Positions 51,541 through 60,261 of a DNA stretch of 64,000 nt are shown piece after piece. The stretch is from an uncultured Drancourtella sp. (lineage in GTDB: Bacteria > Bacillota > Clostridia > Lachnospirales > Lachnospiraceae): assembly GCA_937880845.1 (NCBI GenBank), contig CALFLL010000045.1, positions 62,001-126,000 on the forward strand, in the 5' to 3' direction. Numbering within the stretch: the first letter of the stretch is position 1; the number at the start of each line of letters is the position of its first letter. The translations under genes and the position numbers were made by a program. The notes beneath the pieces were generated by a model. The model was not told the DNA's origin. It worked only from the letters and a program-made list of their open reading frames with translations, and did not search any database.

Positions 51541-52272
51541 ATGGATGAAATGTATACGGAAGGTATGGTAACAGAAAATCTCCGGGAAGTAGAAGAAAGG
51601 ATCCAAAAGGCATGTGAAAGAGCAGGGAGAAAGAGAGAAGAAGTAACACTTGTTGCCGTCAGCAAAACAAAACCGATTGAAATGATCCAGGAAGCCTATC
51701 GGAATGGAATCCGTGTATTCGGGGAAAATAAAGTTCAGGAACTAGATGAAAAGTTTGAAAAACTTCCAAAAGATATTCAATGGCAGATGATAGGACATCT
51801 TCAGAGAAACAAAGTAAAATATATTGTTGACAAAGCAAAGATGATCCATTCGGTGGATTCTTTAAGGCTTGCCGAAACAATTGAAAAAGAGGCAGAAAAA
51901 AAACAGGTTACTGTCAATATATTGATAGAGGTCAACATGGCAAAAGAAGAAAGCAAATTTGGTCTTATGCCGGAAGAAGTAATGGGATTTGTCAATAAGC
52001 TGAAAACATTTAAACATATAAAAGTATGCGGTTTGATGACAATCGCACCGAATACTGCAAATCCTGAAGAAAATCGACAATATTTTCATGATATGAAGAA
52101 ATTATCTGTTGACATCGCAGCCAAAAACATTGATAATATCACTATGGGCGTACTTTCTATGGGTATGACCAATGATTATGAAGTAGCGATTGAAGAGGGT
52201 GCCACAATGGTGCGTGTCGGTACAGGAATCTTTGGTAAAAGAAATTATGCTTTAGATAAGAACACAAGATAG
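51541..52272 (+). CDS. YggS/YlmE-family PLP homeostasis protein
   Basis: A 243-residue PLP-binding protein with the alanine-racemase-like barrel but no racemase activity expected. PLP lysine is in TLVAVSKTKPIEMIQE. Phosphate-binding features are GENKVQELDEK, WQMIGHLQRNKVKYI and SMGMTNDYEVAIEEGATMVR. It buffers PLP and affects amino acid pools. The ATG at 51541 follows AAAGGAAGGAAA; an upstream ATG at 51502 lies inside the HlyD-like gene. Confidence 0.93.
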   Translation: MDEMYTEGMVTENLREVEERIQKACERAGRKREEVTLVAVSKTKPIEMIQEAYRNGIRVFGENKVQELDEKFEKLPKDIQWQMIGHLQRNKVKYIVDKAKMIHSVDSLRLAETIEKEAEKKQVTVNILIEVNMAKEESKFGLMPEEVMGFVNKLKTFKHIKVCGLMTIAPNTANPEENRQYFHDMKKLSVDIAAKNIDNITMGVLSMGMTNDYEVAIEEGATMVRVGTGIFGKRNYALDKNTR

Positions 52273-52284
52273 GAGCGTAACAAG

Positions 52285-52845
52285 ATGGGTGTATTTAACA
52301 AGTTTATGGACATCATGAAATTAAATGATAACGAAAGTGATTACGATGATGATGATTTCTTTGATGACGAAGATGATTTAGAAGATTACGAAGAAAAACC
52401 AAAAAAGAAATTCTTCGGAAAAGATAAAAAGAACGATGATGAGTATGAAAACGAACATGAAGAAGATGAAATGTTTTCATCCGGAAGATCTGAAACATCA
52501 ACAAACAGCAAGGTGACACCGATGAGACATGCACATCGCCGTACACCGGCACAGGGGATGGAAGTATGTGTGATCAAGCCAAGTTCTGTGGAAGATTCCA
52601 GGGAGATTACAGAAACTCTTCTGAGCGGACGTACAGTGATTCTGAATTTGGAAGGGTTGGATCTGGAAATCGCACAGCGTATTATCGACTTTACATCCGG
52701 TGCGACATTTGCCATTGACGGAAATTTGCAGAGAATTTCCAGTTTCATTTTCCTTCTTACTCCGACAAATGTTGGAATTTCCGGAGATCTTCAGGATTTG
52801 CTGAATGGTTCTTTTGATGTATCCTCCATCAGCAAGAGATATTAA
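52285..52845 (+). CDS. sepF: Cell division protein SepF
   Basis: A 186-residue FtsZ-binding protein that helps align Z-ring filaments and attaches them to the membrane. It starts with an amphipathic helix (MGVFNKFMDIMKL). A very acidic low-complexity linker follows (about residues 16-80). The C-terminal SepF domain contains GRTVILNLEGLDLEIAQRII and FLLTPTNVGISGD. GGAG precedes its ATG. Confidence 0.93.
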   Translation: MGVFNKFMDIMKLNDNESDYDDDDFFDDEDDLEDYEEKPKKKFFGKDKKNDDEYENEHEEDEMFSSGRSETSTNSKVTPMRHAHRRTPAQGMEVCVIKPSSVEDSREITETLLSGRTVILNLEGLDLEIAQRIIDFTSGATFAIDGNLQRISSFIFLLTPTNVGISGDLQDLLNGSFDVSSISKRY

Positions 52846-52846
52846 G

Positions 52847-53602
52847 ATGGAAAAAGATGAAGTTTTACTTCGAAAAAGACTGATTGAATTATCACGGATT
52901 GCTTATCAGAGAGGGATTGTTACATTCAGTGATTTTTTAAATCTGAACGAATTAAATATTTTACATACCATTCCAAAAGAAGAGCTGTATACGCAGTATA
53001 AAACTTTTGGTGGATATGCATGTGCAGAGCGTCAGATGGTTGCTTTTCTACCTGATGCTCTTTGCTATGAGTATTTCTATCCGTTTGCAGTGCTGAGGAT
53101 TAGGCCCTTGAATAAGAAGTTTTCAGAAGAGCTAACGCACAGGGATTATCTTGGAGCAATTTTGAATCTTGGGATGGAACGGTGTAAAATAGGAGACATT
53201 CTCATTTTGGAGAAAGAAGCCGTTCTGTTTGTGACAGAAGGAATGGCAGAGTTTGTCCTTCAGAATCTGACAAGAATACGCCATACTTCTGTGATGATAT
53301 TCAAAGAAGAGCAGGGTGGGTTTGAATATGAACCTGCATATGAGAGCATAAAAGGGACGGTTGCATCGATCCGTCTGGATGCTCTTTTGGCACAGGCTTT
53401 TTCCTCTTCCAGAAGCAAGCTGACGGGATTGATTGAAGGGAAAAAAGTGTTCGTTAACGGAAAACTCATCGTGAGTAACGGATACCATGTGAAAGAAAAT
53501 GACCTGATATCCGTGCGGGGATTCGGCAAATTTAAATATTGCGGAGTGATTTCGGAAACAAAGAAAGGCAGATATTATATAGAAATTCAAAAATATATAT
53601 AA
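52847..53602 (+). CDS. S4-domain RNA-binding protein YlmH
   Basis: A 251-residue protein with the YlmH N-terminal domain and a C-terminal S4 domain (IRLDALLAQAFSSSRSKLTG, then GKKVFVNGKLIVSNGY). YlmH binds ribosomes or tRNA, and in Bacillus was implicated in ribosome quality control. The gene starts one base after the sepF stop, with no separate ribosome binding site beyond AAGAGATATTAAG. Its place after sepF follows the Firmicute ylm cluster. Confidence 0.9.
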   Translation: MEKDEVLLRKRLIELSRIAYQRGIVTFSDFLNLNELNILHTIPKEELYTQYKTFGGYACAERQMVAFLPDALCYEYFYPFAVLRIRPLNKKFSEELTHRDYLGAILNLGMERCKIGDILILEKEAVLFVTEGMAEFVLQNLTRIRHTSVMIFKEEQGGFEYEPAYESIKGTVASIRLDALLAQAFSSSRSKLTGLIEGKKVFVNGKLIVSNGYHVKENDLISVRGFGKFKYCGVISETKKGRYYIEIQKYI

Positions 53603-53619
53603 TAGAGATGGAGAAGAAT

Positions 53620-54132
53620 ATGAAGTCAGAAAAACAAGGCAGAGTCTATATATTGGCAGTTCTCGCAATGGTGATCGCGGTGGCGGCAGATCAGGTGACA
53701 AAATATCTGGCAGTTATTTATCTGAAAGATAAACCGCCTTTTGTCATATGGGATCAGGTATTTGAACTGACATACCTTGAAAACAGAGGTGCCGCATTTG
53801 GCCTGCTTCAGAACAGGACTATTTTTTTTGTTATAACGGCATGTGTCGTTTTTGCAATTGTAATATTTTTGTATATAAAAATACCAAAAACATCCAAATA
53901 TCTGCCCCTCAGACTTTGCGGAATTTTTGTTTTTGCAGGTGCGGCCGGAAATTTGATTGACAGAATACGTTTGGGGTATGTAGTGGATTTCTTTTATTTC
54001 AAACTGATTGATTTTCCGATTTTTAATGTGGCAGATATATATGTAACGGTGGGATTTGCAGTTCTTGTTGTTTTGATCTTATTTGTATATAAAGAAGAAG
54101 AACTGGCTTGTTTTACCAAAAAGAAGAGGTAA
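53620..54132 (+). CDS. lspA: Lipoprotein signal peptidase LspA (SPase II)
   Basis: A 170-residue membrane aspartyl protease that cleaves prolipoprotein signal peptides. Motifs are ADQVTKYLA, YLENRGAAFGLLQN, the first catalytic Asp in GAAGNLIDRIRLGYVVDFF and the second in IFNVADIYVTVG. TGGAGAAG is five bases before the ATG at 53620; the longer reading from 53539 is not supported. rluD-like follows. Confidence 0.95.
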   Translation: MKSEKQGRVYILAVLAMVIAVAADQVTKYLAVIYLKDKPPFVIWDQVFELTYLENRGAAFGLLQNRTIFFVITACVVFAIVIFLYIKIPKTSKYLPLRLCGIFVFAGAAGNLIDRIRLGYVVDFFYFKLIDFPIFNVADIYVTVGFAVLVVLILFVYKEEELACFTKKKR

Positions 54133-54139
54133 CGATTAC

Positions 54140-55063
54140 ATGAAAGAAAGACAATATACAGCAGAGGAATTTGTCGGAGAAAGAATTGACAAATTCCTCT
54201 CTTTAAAGTTAGAGGATGTTTCCCGGTCTTACATACAGAAACTGATTAAGGATTCCATGATCCTGGTGAACGGGAAAACCATAAAATCAAATTATAAGTT
54301 AAATGAGAAAGATCAAGTGACGGTTCAAATCCCTGATGCCGTTGAACCGGATATCCTTCCGGAAAATATCCCTCTTGATATCCTTTATGAAGACAAGGAT
54401 ATTCTGGTAGTAAATAAGCCGAAAAACATGGTCGTACATCCGGCAGCGGGGCATTACAGCGGAACCCTTGTCAATGCTTTGTTGTATCATTGTAAAGACA
54501 GTCTTTCCGGGATCAATGGTGTTATGCGTCCGGGAATCGTCCATCGGATTGATATGGATACTACAGGTTCTCTTCTGGTCTGTAAGACAGATGAGGCACA
54601 TCGGTTTTTGGCAGAACAGTTAAAAGAACACTCCATAAAAAGAGAGTACCATGCTATCGTATATGGAAATCTTGCCACAGATGAAGGGGTTATTGATGCC
54701 CCGATTGGAAGGCATCCTACAGACCGAAAGAAAATGAGCATCAATTATAAAAACGGAAAGCCGGCAGTCACCCATTATTATGTATTAGAAAGATTTGGGA
54801 AATTTACTTATGTAAAATGCAGGCTGGAAACCGGAAGAACGCATCAGATTCGTGTGCACATGGCAAGCATCCATCATCCGTTGCTTGGAGATGAAGTATA
54901 TGGGGCGGTCAAAAAACAACCGTTTTCCAATCTTTGCGGACAGGTGCTCCATGCCAAGACACTTGGCATTATTCATCCTTCCACGGGAGAATATATGGAA
55001 TTTGATGCTCCGTTGCCATCTTATTTTGTTGAATTGTTGCAAAAATTAAGAAGTCAACGATAA
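54140..55063 (+). CDS. RluA/RluD-family pseudouridine synthase
   Basis: A 307-residue rRNA pseudouridine synthase. An N-terminal S4 domain (IDKFLSLKLEDVSRSYIQKL) is followed by the catalytic domain. The catalytic motif reads GIVHRIDMDTTGSLLV, where the usual form is HRLDxxTSG. The RTHQIRVHMASIHHP motif is conserved. RluD modifies helix 69 of 23S rRNA (1911, 1915, 1917), and RlmH methylates position 1915 of the same helix. Position in the lspA-rluD order is common in Firmicutes. Confidence 0.9.
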   Translation: MKERQYTAEEFVGERIDKFLSLKLEDVSRSYIQKLIKDSMILVNGKTIKSNYKLNEKDQVTVQIPDAVEPDILPENIPLDILYEDKDILVVNKPKNMVVHPAAGHYSGTLVNALLYHCKDSLSGINGVMRPGIVHRIDMDTTGSLLVCKTDEAHRFLAEQLKEHSIKREYHAIVYGNLATDEGVIDAPIGRHPTDRKKMSINYKNGKPAVTHYYVLERFGKFTYVKCRLETGRTHQIRVHMASIHHPLLGDEVYGAVKKQPFSNLCGQVLHAKTLGIIHPSTGEYMEFDAPLPSYFVELLQKLRSQR

Positions 55064-55101
55064 ATTGGTGAAAAGTTATATACTTTTCTTGTTTTTTGCG
55101 A

Positions 55102-55107
55102 TATAAT
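55102..55107 (+). promoter_or_regulatory. Candidate -10 of the cytidylate-kinase-like gene
   Basis: A perfect TATAAT lies 45 bases before the start. The -35 region (around 55079) is weak, so only the -10 is offered. Confidence 0.4.
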
Positions 55108-55151
55108 AATTGTATAAGTAATGAACCTGACATTAAAGGAGCGTGATTTAT

Positions 55152-55796
55152 ATGGCTGAAACAAATACAATTATTACAATCGGAAGAGAATTCGGAAGCG
55201 GCGGACATGAAATCGGTACCAGATTATCCGAATGTTTACATATTCCGCTATATGATAAAGAAATGCTGGAGAGAGCATCAAAAGAAAGTGGAATATGTGA
55301 GGAGATTCTAAAGGCACATGATGAGAAACCGACCAATAGTTTCCTATATTCCCTTGTAATGGACACTTATTCTGTTGGGTATACATCCGGAGCATATGCG
55401 GATATGCCAATTAATCACAAGATTTTTCTTGCTCAATTTGATGCAATCAAAAAGATTGCAGATGAAGGACCGTGTATTTTGATCGGAAGATGTGCAGATT
55501 ATGCATTGGAAGATTATCCAAATGTATTAAGCGTATTTATCCATGCGGATGTGACAAAAAGGGTAAAGAGGATCAGCCGTATGTATGACCTGACCGACGC
55601 AAAAGCAAAAGAACTGATTTTGAAAACAGATAAAAAACGCGGTAGCTATTATAATTATTATACAAATAAAAAATGGTCATCCATACAGAGCTATGATGTT
55701 TGCTTAGACAGCGGTGTTTTAGGTATTGATGGTTGTGTAGAGGCGATCATGGAACTTATCAAGATTAAAGAAAAAAATTTCAAACCTGTACTGTAA
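55152..55796 (+). CDS. Cytidylate-kinase-like family protein
   Basis: A 214-residue P-loop NTPase of the AAK6/cytidylate kinase-like family. The P-loop is TIGREFGSGGHEIGTRL, not the GPxGSGKST of true cytidylate kinases, and the rest is ILIGRCADYALEDYPNVLSVFIHA. The substrate is unknown. AAAGGAG lies nine bases before the ATG at 55152. An upstream GTG at 55143 is an alternative. A strong terminator follows. Confidence 0.85.
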   Translation: MAETNTIITIGREFGSGGHEIGTRLSECLHIPLYDKEMLERASKESGICEEILKAHDEKPTNSFLYSLVMDTYSVGYTSGAYADMPINHKIFLAQFDAIKKIADEGPCILIGRCADYALEDYPNVLSVFIHADVTKRVKRISRMYDLTDAKAKELILKTDKKRGSYYNYYTNKKWSSIQSYDVCLDSGVLGIDGCVEAIMELIKIKEKNFKPVL

Positions 55797-55807
55797 AGCT
55801 GCTTTAC

Positions 55808-55850
55808 AAATAAGAAGGTTTCCCGGAGGTTTCGGGAAACCTTCTTATTT
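55808..55850. terminator. Bidirectional terminator between the convergent cytidylate-kinase-like and LysR genes
   Basis: An 18-base-pair stem (55808-55825 with 55833-55850), arms AAATAAGAAGGTTTCCCG and its complement, with a seven-base loop. The LysR stop codon at 55845-55847 lies inside the 3' arm. Confidence 0.92.
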
Positions 55851-56780
55851 ATGCATAAGTTTGATAAATTCATCCATAACACGGGTCTTATATTTGTTTT
55901 TACGGTAATAGAAGAAGACTTCTCTTTGAGTATAGTCTCCGCTTAATTTGTAATAGACAAGATTTTCAAAAGAAGGAAGCTGTGCCACAAGAAAATCACC
56001 TATAAAAGTAGCACCCAGCTGTGTAGAAGCAGCCATATAGGCTGTTGCCTGCTGATTTAACTCTAAAATGATATCAGGATGAAATCCGGCACGGTTACAG
56101 ATTTTATCTCCACGTACTCTGGTGTCATTGCCGGGAGTAAGCATGATAAAGGGGATATCTGAAAATTCATGCAAAGGGACAGAAGGAAATTCCGGTTTCC
56201 GGTAATCTTTGTTTTTAATTTCTGCATGTGAAAGCTGATAGTCCTTTAGCTTTTTGTTAACGGAAAACTGTTTTGGAACGGCAAGAAGAAGAGATTCCAA
56301 ACAATACTTTTCTTTATTATAAATCTGATCGTCATAATGATAATTATCGACTACGAAATCAAGAGTATTGTCATTTAGCATTTTTTCCAACTGAGCAGTA
56401 TTTCCTTCGATCAGTTGAATAGAAACATTGGGAAACATATTTTTAAAAGTGGTGATCAAAGGCGGAAGTACATAGGCAGCAAAGACATTGGTTGCTCCTA
56501 TGGCGAGATGTCCGGTTTTCAATGTGTTCAGATTATTGATATAATCTTCAAAATCATGTTCTATTTTATAAATTTCCTTGATGGCTTTAATGTAGGCTTC
56601 CCCATGTTCCGTAAGCTGCAGAGGGGTGGTACTTCGGTCGAAAATCAGAAATCCAAGCTCATTTTCGACTTTTTTGATCCGCGCACTTAAGGAAGGCTGG
56701 CTGATATATAAATTTTGAGCGGCTTTTGAAAAACTTCGTTCTTTATACACTTCGTACACATAATCTTTCCGATGAAACAT
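55845..56780 (-). CDS. LysR-family transcriptional regulator
   Basis: A 311-residue LysR regulator. The N-terminal winged helix-turn-helix is KERSFSKAAQNLYISQPSLS followed by ARIKKVENELGFLIFDRS. The effector domain carries ATNVFAAYVLPPLITTFKN. The gene is divergent from a PLP aminotransferase gene. An inverted repeat with TTCA-N10-TGAA core sits between them, suggesting it regulates that gene. The effector is unknown. AAGGAGG precedes the ATG. Confidence 0.92.
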   Translation of the reverse strand: MFHRKDYVYEVYKERSFSKAAQNLYISQPSLSARIKKVENELGFLIFDRSTTPLQLTEHGEAYIKAIKEIYKIEHDFEDYINNLNTLKTGHLAIGATNVFAAYVLPPLITTFKNMFPNVSIQLIEGNTAQLEKMLNDNTLDFVVDNYHYDDQIYNKEKYCLESLLLAVPKQFSVNKKLKDYQLSHAEIKNKDYRKPEFPSVPLHEFSDIPFIMLTPGNDTRVRGDKICNRAGFHPDIILELNQQATAYMAASTQLGATFIGDFLVAQLPSFENLVYYKLSGDYTQREVFFYYRKNKYKTRVMDEFIKLMHK

Positions 56781-56812
56781 AATTCCTCCTTATAGTTAAA
56801 ATGATATAATAT

Positions 56813-56840
56813 ATATATTCATATAAGTATTTGAATATAT
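56813..56840. promoter_or_regulatory. Palindromic operator between the LysR and aminotransferase genes
   Basis: ATATATTCA (56813-56821) and TGAATATAT (56832-56840) are a perfect nine-base inverted repeat around a ten-base spacer. This matches the T-N11-A layout of LysR boxes and lies between the two divergent start codons. Confidence 0.65.
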
Positions 56841-56901
56841 TATACCTGCTGTAGTATGATGAAATCAATAAGAAACAGAACTTTTTAAGGAGAATAGAAA
56901 A

Positions 56902-58119
56902 ATGGAAACGATAAAAAGAGCAGATAGGATGAAATATGTACATTCTGATATCAGGGGACCGCTTTTTATGGAAGCAATGGATATGCAAAAAAACGGAATC
57001 GATATTTTAAAGCTGAACACCGGAAATCCGGCTACATTTGGATTTAGAACACCGAAAAGTATCCAAGAGGCATTACAAAATCACGAAGAACAAGGCGTGG
57101 GTTATTGTGATTTTAAAGGAATGCCGGAAGGAAGAGAAGCTATCTGTGAGTATGAAAAGACAAAAGGAATCGAAGGAATCACGCCGGATGATGTTTTTGT
57201 AGGAAACGGCGTCAGTGAAGTTGTATCTTTTGCATTGATGTCTTTATTGAATGACAAAGACGAAGTGCTTGTGCCGTCACCGAGTTATTCCCTCTGGGGA
57301 AATACCGTACGTCTGGCAGGAGGAACGCCGGTATTTTATGTTTGTGATGAAAAGGCCGGATGGAACCCGGATATTGCGGACATCCGTTCCAAGATTACAG
57401 ATAAGACAAAAGCAATCGTGATCATCAATCCGAACAATCCGACAGGCGTACTGTATTCCGAAGATGTATTGATGGAAATTGTACAGGTAGCAAGGGAAAA
57501 TGGTCTTCTGATTTTTTCCGATGAAATTTATGACAGACTTGTAATGGATGGATTAAAACATGTATCTATTGCATCTCTGGCACCGGATCTTCCGGTTATT
57601 ACGATGAATGGTCTGTCAAAATCCCATTGTCTTTGCGGTTACAGATGCGGATGGATGGTAATCAGCGGACCAAAAGAAATCACAAAAGAATATCGTCAGG
57701 GAATCATTCAGCTTACTTCCATGAGGTTATGTGCCAATGCACTGGCACAGATTGTTATTCCGGCAGCACTTCATGATATGGAAACACCGGCATCCATGGT
57801 AAGGCCAGGAGGACGTATTTATGAACAGAGAGAAGCAACAGTAAGGGAATTAGAAAAAATCGAAGGAATTTCTTTCGTAAAAAATGCAGCAGCATTTTAT
57901 ATCTTCCCGAAGTTGGATCATGAGCGGTTCGGAATTACAGATGACAAGAAATTTGCGAGGGATTTATTACATGCTACTCATATTTTATTGATACCGGGAA
58001 GTGGCTTTGACTGGGCAACACCGGATCATTTCCGTATTGTTATGCTTCCTGAGGCTGAACAGCTAAGAGATGCCATGAAACGGATCGGAAACTTTTTAGA
58101 CGGATATAAGCAGAAATAG
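56902..58119 (+). CDS. PLP-dependent class I aminotransferase (AlaA-like)
   Basis: A 405-residue fold-type I aminotransferase. PLP contacts are VSEVVSFALMSLLND (phosphate loop region), INPNNPTGVLYSE, SDEIYDRL and the Schiff-base lysine in GLSKSHCLCGYRCGWMV. The N terminus MKYVHSDIRGPLFMEAM and overall layout resemble AlaA/AlaC-type glutamate-pyruvate aminotransferases. Substrate is not fixed by sequence. The LysR gene upstream is a likely regulator. Confidence 0.88.
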   Translation: METIKRADRMKYVHSDIRGPLFMEAMDMQKNGIDILKLNTGNPATFGFRTPKSIQEALQNHEEQGVGYCDFKGMPEGREAICEYEKTKGIEGITPDDVFVGNGVSEVVSFALMSLLNDKDEVLVPSPSYSLWGNTVRLAGGTPVFYVCDEKAGWNPDIADIRSKITDKTKAIVIINPNNPTGVLYSEDVLMEIVQVARENGLLIFSDEIYDRLVMDGLKHVSIASLAPDLPVITMNGLSKSHCLCGYRCGWMVISGPKEITKEYRQGIIQLTSMRLCANALAQIVIPAALHDMETPASMVRPGGRIYEQREATVRELEKIEGISFVKNAAAFYIFPKLDHERFGITDDKKFARDLLHATHILLIPGSGFDWATPDHFRIVMLPEAEQLRDAMKRIGNFLDGYKQK

Positions 58120-58140
58120 AAAGTGGACAGGGTTTATAGA

Positions 58141-58175
58141 GCGGCACAGCGTTTTGCTATGCCGTTCCTTTTTTC
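58141..58175 (+). terminator. Terminator after the aminotransferase gene
   Basis: GCGGCA and AGC pair with GCT and TGCCGT across GTTTT with one mismatch, followed by CC and six Ts. Confidence 0.75.
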
Positions 58176-58266
58176 TGTTATTTAGCATAAATTCTTGTAT
58201 CCGGTAATCTTATCAGTTTCAGTTGTATCTTTAAAACCCCAAATAATAATGAATGGAGGAGTTCAA

Positions 58267-59112
58267 ATGGTAAAAGAAATTGTAAATCAAAAATTTGATA
58301 TGGAACGTGCTTTGTATGGAAGCAAAGACATTTCTGTAAAAGATTGTATATTTGATGGGCCGGCAGACGGTGAAAGTGCGTTTAAAGAGTGTATGAATGT
58401 ACAGGTAGAACATAGTTTTTTTAATTTGCGTTACCCGTTTTGGCATGATTTGAAATTAAAAATTTATGACTCAGAGATGACAGAATCATGCAGGGCAGCG
58501 TTGTGGTATTCAGATCAGGTAGAAATTGTTCATACAAAGCTTCATGGAATTAAAGCAGTGCGTGAATGTAACAATATTATTATACATGGGTGCGATATCA
58601 TTTCGCCTGAATTTGGATGGTCAACAAAGAAAATGGAAATGAAAGATTCTAAAGTTGAAAGTGAGTACTTTATGATGCGATCCGGTGATTTGAAATTTAA
58701 AAATATACATATGAAAGGAAAATATTCATTTCAATATATTACGGATTCAATATTTGAAAACTGTATATTTGATACAAAAGATGCATTTTGGCATGCAAAA
58801 AATATAATTGTAAAAGATTGTGTTGTAAAGGGAGAATATCTGGCCTGGTACAGCGAAAATATTACGTTTCAAAACTGTAAAATTATCGGCACTCAGCCAT
58901 TGTGTTACTGTAAAAATCTAAAACTTATCGATTGCGAAATGATCGATACAGATCTTGCATTTGAACGGTCGGAAGTAGAAGCCAGTATTACGACACCGGT
59001 GCTTAGTGTGAAAAATCCATGCAGAGGACATATTTATCTTCCGGCAGTCGGAGAAATTATCCGGGATATCGATGAAGCAAAAGGTGAAGTGTGTATTATT
59101 GGAAAATTATAA
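58267..59112 (+). CDS. DUF3737 right-handed beta-helix protein
   Basis: A 281-residue cytosolic protein made of short repeats of the type KDCIFDGPADGESAFKEC, FENCIFDTKDAFWHAKNI and VKDCVVKGEYLAWYSENI. These are coils of a right-handed beta helix. This is the DUF3737 family, of unknown function, widespread in gut Firmicutes. GGAGG precedes the ATG at 58267. There is no signal peptide. The two terminators flanking it make it monocistronic. Confidence 0.82.
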   Translation: MVKEIVNQKFDMERALYGSKDISVKDCIFDGPADGESAFKECMNVQVEHSFFNLRYPFWHDLKLKIYDSEMTESCRAALWYSDQVEIVHTKLHGIKAVRECNNIIIHGCDIISPEFGWSTKKMEMKDSKVESEYFMMRSGDLKFKNIHMKGKYSFQYITDSIFENCIFDTKDAFWHAKNIIVKDCVVKGEYLAWYSENITFQNCKIIGTQPLCYCKNLKLIDCEMIDTDLAFERSEVEASITTPVLSVKNPCRGHIYLPAVGEIIRDIDEAKGEVCIIGKL

Positions 59113-59149
59113 TCAGCCGGAGCGAATAAAGTTTTAACTCCGACTGATT
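59111..59149. terminator. Terminator between the convergent DUF3737 and TtcA-like genes
   Basis: AATCAG and CGGAG pair with CTCCG and CTGATT, with one mismatch and a loop of about 15 bases. The arm overlaps the DUF3737 stop. Confidence 0.75.
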
Positions 59150-59175
59150 AAAAAATGAAATTGCTGAAGAAGAAT

Positions 59176-59919
59176 CTATTTATAAATTTCTTCTCGGGAA
59201 AGACGTGTCGGCCAACCTTCGATATTACCGTTTAAAATAGCGGTGAACATTCTTTGCTTTGCTCCCGGGTGTTCTGTATTTAACTGTTTTACAAGGTCTT
59301 TTGCATACTGCCTTTTTGTATGACCGTCTACCGGGCAACGGCTTTTTTCCACCGGAAGATTGTATCTTCTTTGAAATCCGATCACATCAGCTTCATTGAC
59401 ATACATCATTGGACGGATGACCGTCAGTTCCATCCGGTCCAGATAAGATTTTGGGGAAAAAGAGTGAAACCGTCCTTCAAAAATAAGAGAAAGAAGCATG
59501 GTTTCGATAATATCATCTTTATGATGGGCATATGCAACTTTGTTACAGCCCAGCTTTTTAACTGCTTCATTTAAAGCCCCTTTTCTCATCTTGGCACATA
59601 AAGAACACGGATTGGCTTCTTTTCTTTCATCAAACAAAATTTTTGCAATGTCTGTATCAATCACATAATAAGGAATACTCAGTTCTTTGCAAAGGGCTTC
59701 TATTTTTTCTGTATGAAATTTTTCATAACCAAGATTTACGGTTACGGCGATCAGATCAAATTTCTTCGGATAAAATCTTTTTAGTCCGTGTAAGGCATAT
59801 AAAAGGGTAAGACTGTCTTTTCCCCCGGAAATACCGACGGCAATTTTGTCGCCTTCTTCAATCATCTGGTATTCATCAATAGCTTTTCTTGTGTAACTTA
59901 ATAATTGTTGTAATTTCAT
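59176..59919 (-). CDS. TtcA-like PP-loop tRNA thiolation protein
   Basis: A 247-residue PP-loop ATPase. The ATP site is VGISGGKDSLTLLYALHG. Iron-sulphur-type cysteines occur in NPCSLCAKMRKG and near KSRCPVDGH, as in TtcA, which 2-thiolates cytidine 32 in tRNA. Downstream AYAHHKDDIIETMLLSL is the TtcA motif. The related family also includes non-tRNA thiolases, so the exact target is inferred. It is divergent from the DUF6472-dtd pair. Confidence 0.85.
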   Translation of the reverse strand: MKLQQLLSYTRKAIDEYQMIEEGDKIAVGISGGKDSLTLLYALHGLKRFYPKKFDLIAVTVNLGYEKFHTEKIEALCKELSIPYYVIDTDIAKILFDERKEANPCSLCAKMRKGALNEAVKKLGCNKVAYAHHKDDIIETMLLSLIFEGRFHSFSPKSYLDRMELTVIRPMMYVNEADVIGFQRRYNLPVEKSRCPVDGHTKRQYAKDLVKQLNTEHPGAKQRMFTAILNGNIEGWPTRLSREEIYK

Positions 59920-60061
59920 TTGTTATCTCCAATTCTAAAAATTCAAATGATTCGTGATACCGGACATTAATATATCCTATTTATGAGGAAAAAGCAAGGT
60001 ATTCCTTGCGTATTGAAGGAAAAACAGGTAAGATAGATAAGGTATAAAGGAGTGGGAAAAT

Positions 60062-60247
60062 ATGGCTTCAAAAGCATCAAATTGTGAATACTGCAGTAAT
60101 TATATCTATGATGAAGAATATGGATATTATATCTGTGACGTAAATCTGGACGAAGATGAAATGTACCATTTTATGAAAGGAACATTTCACAACTGTCCGT
60201 ATTTTCAATATCAGGATGAATATAAGATTGTAAGAAAACAGATGTAA
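60062..60247 (+). CDS. DUF6472 family small protein
   Basis: A 61-residue protein with four cysteines in a CEYCSNYIYDEEYGYYICDV and NCPYFQY layout, consistent with a small metal-binding fold. I recognise it as DUF6472, a family seen in Lachnospiraceae. AAAGGAG precedes the ATG. dtd follows 14 bases on. Function unknown. Confidence 0.78.
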   Translation: MASKASNCEYCSNYIYDEEYGYYICDVNLDEDEMYHFMKGTFHNCPYFQYQDEYKIVRKQM

Positions 60248-60261
60248 AGGAGAATACGACT

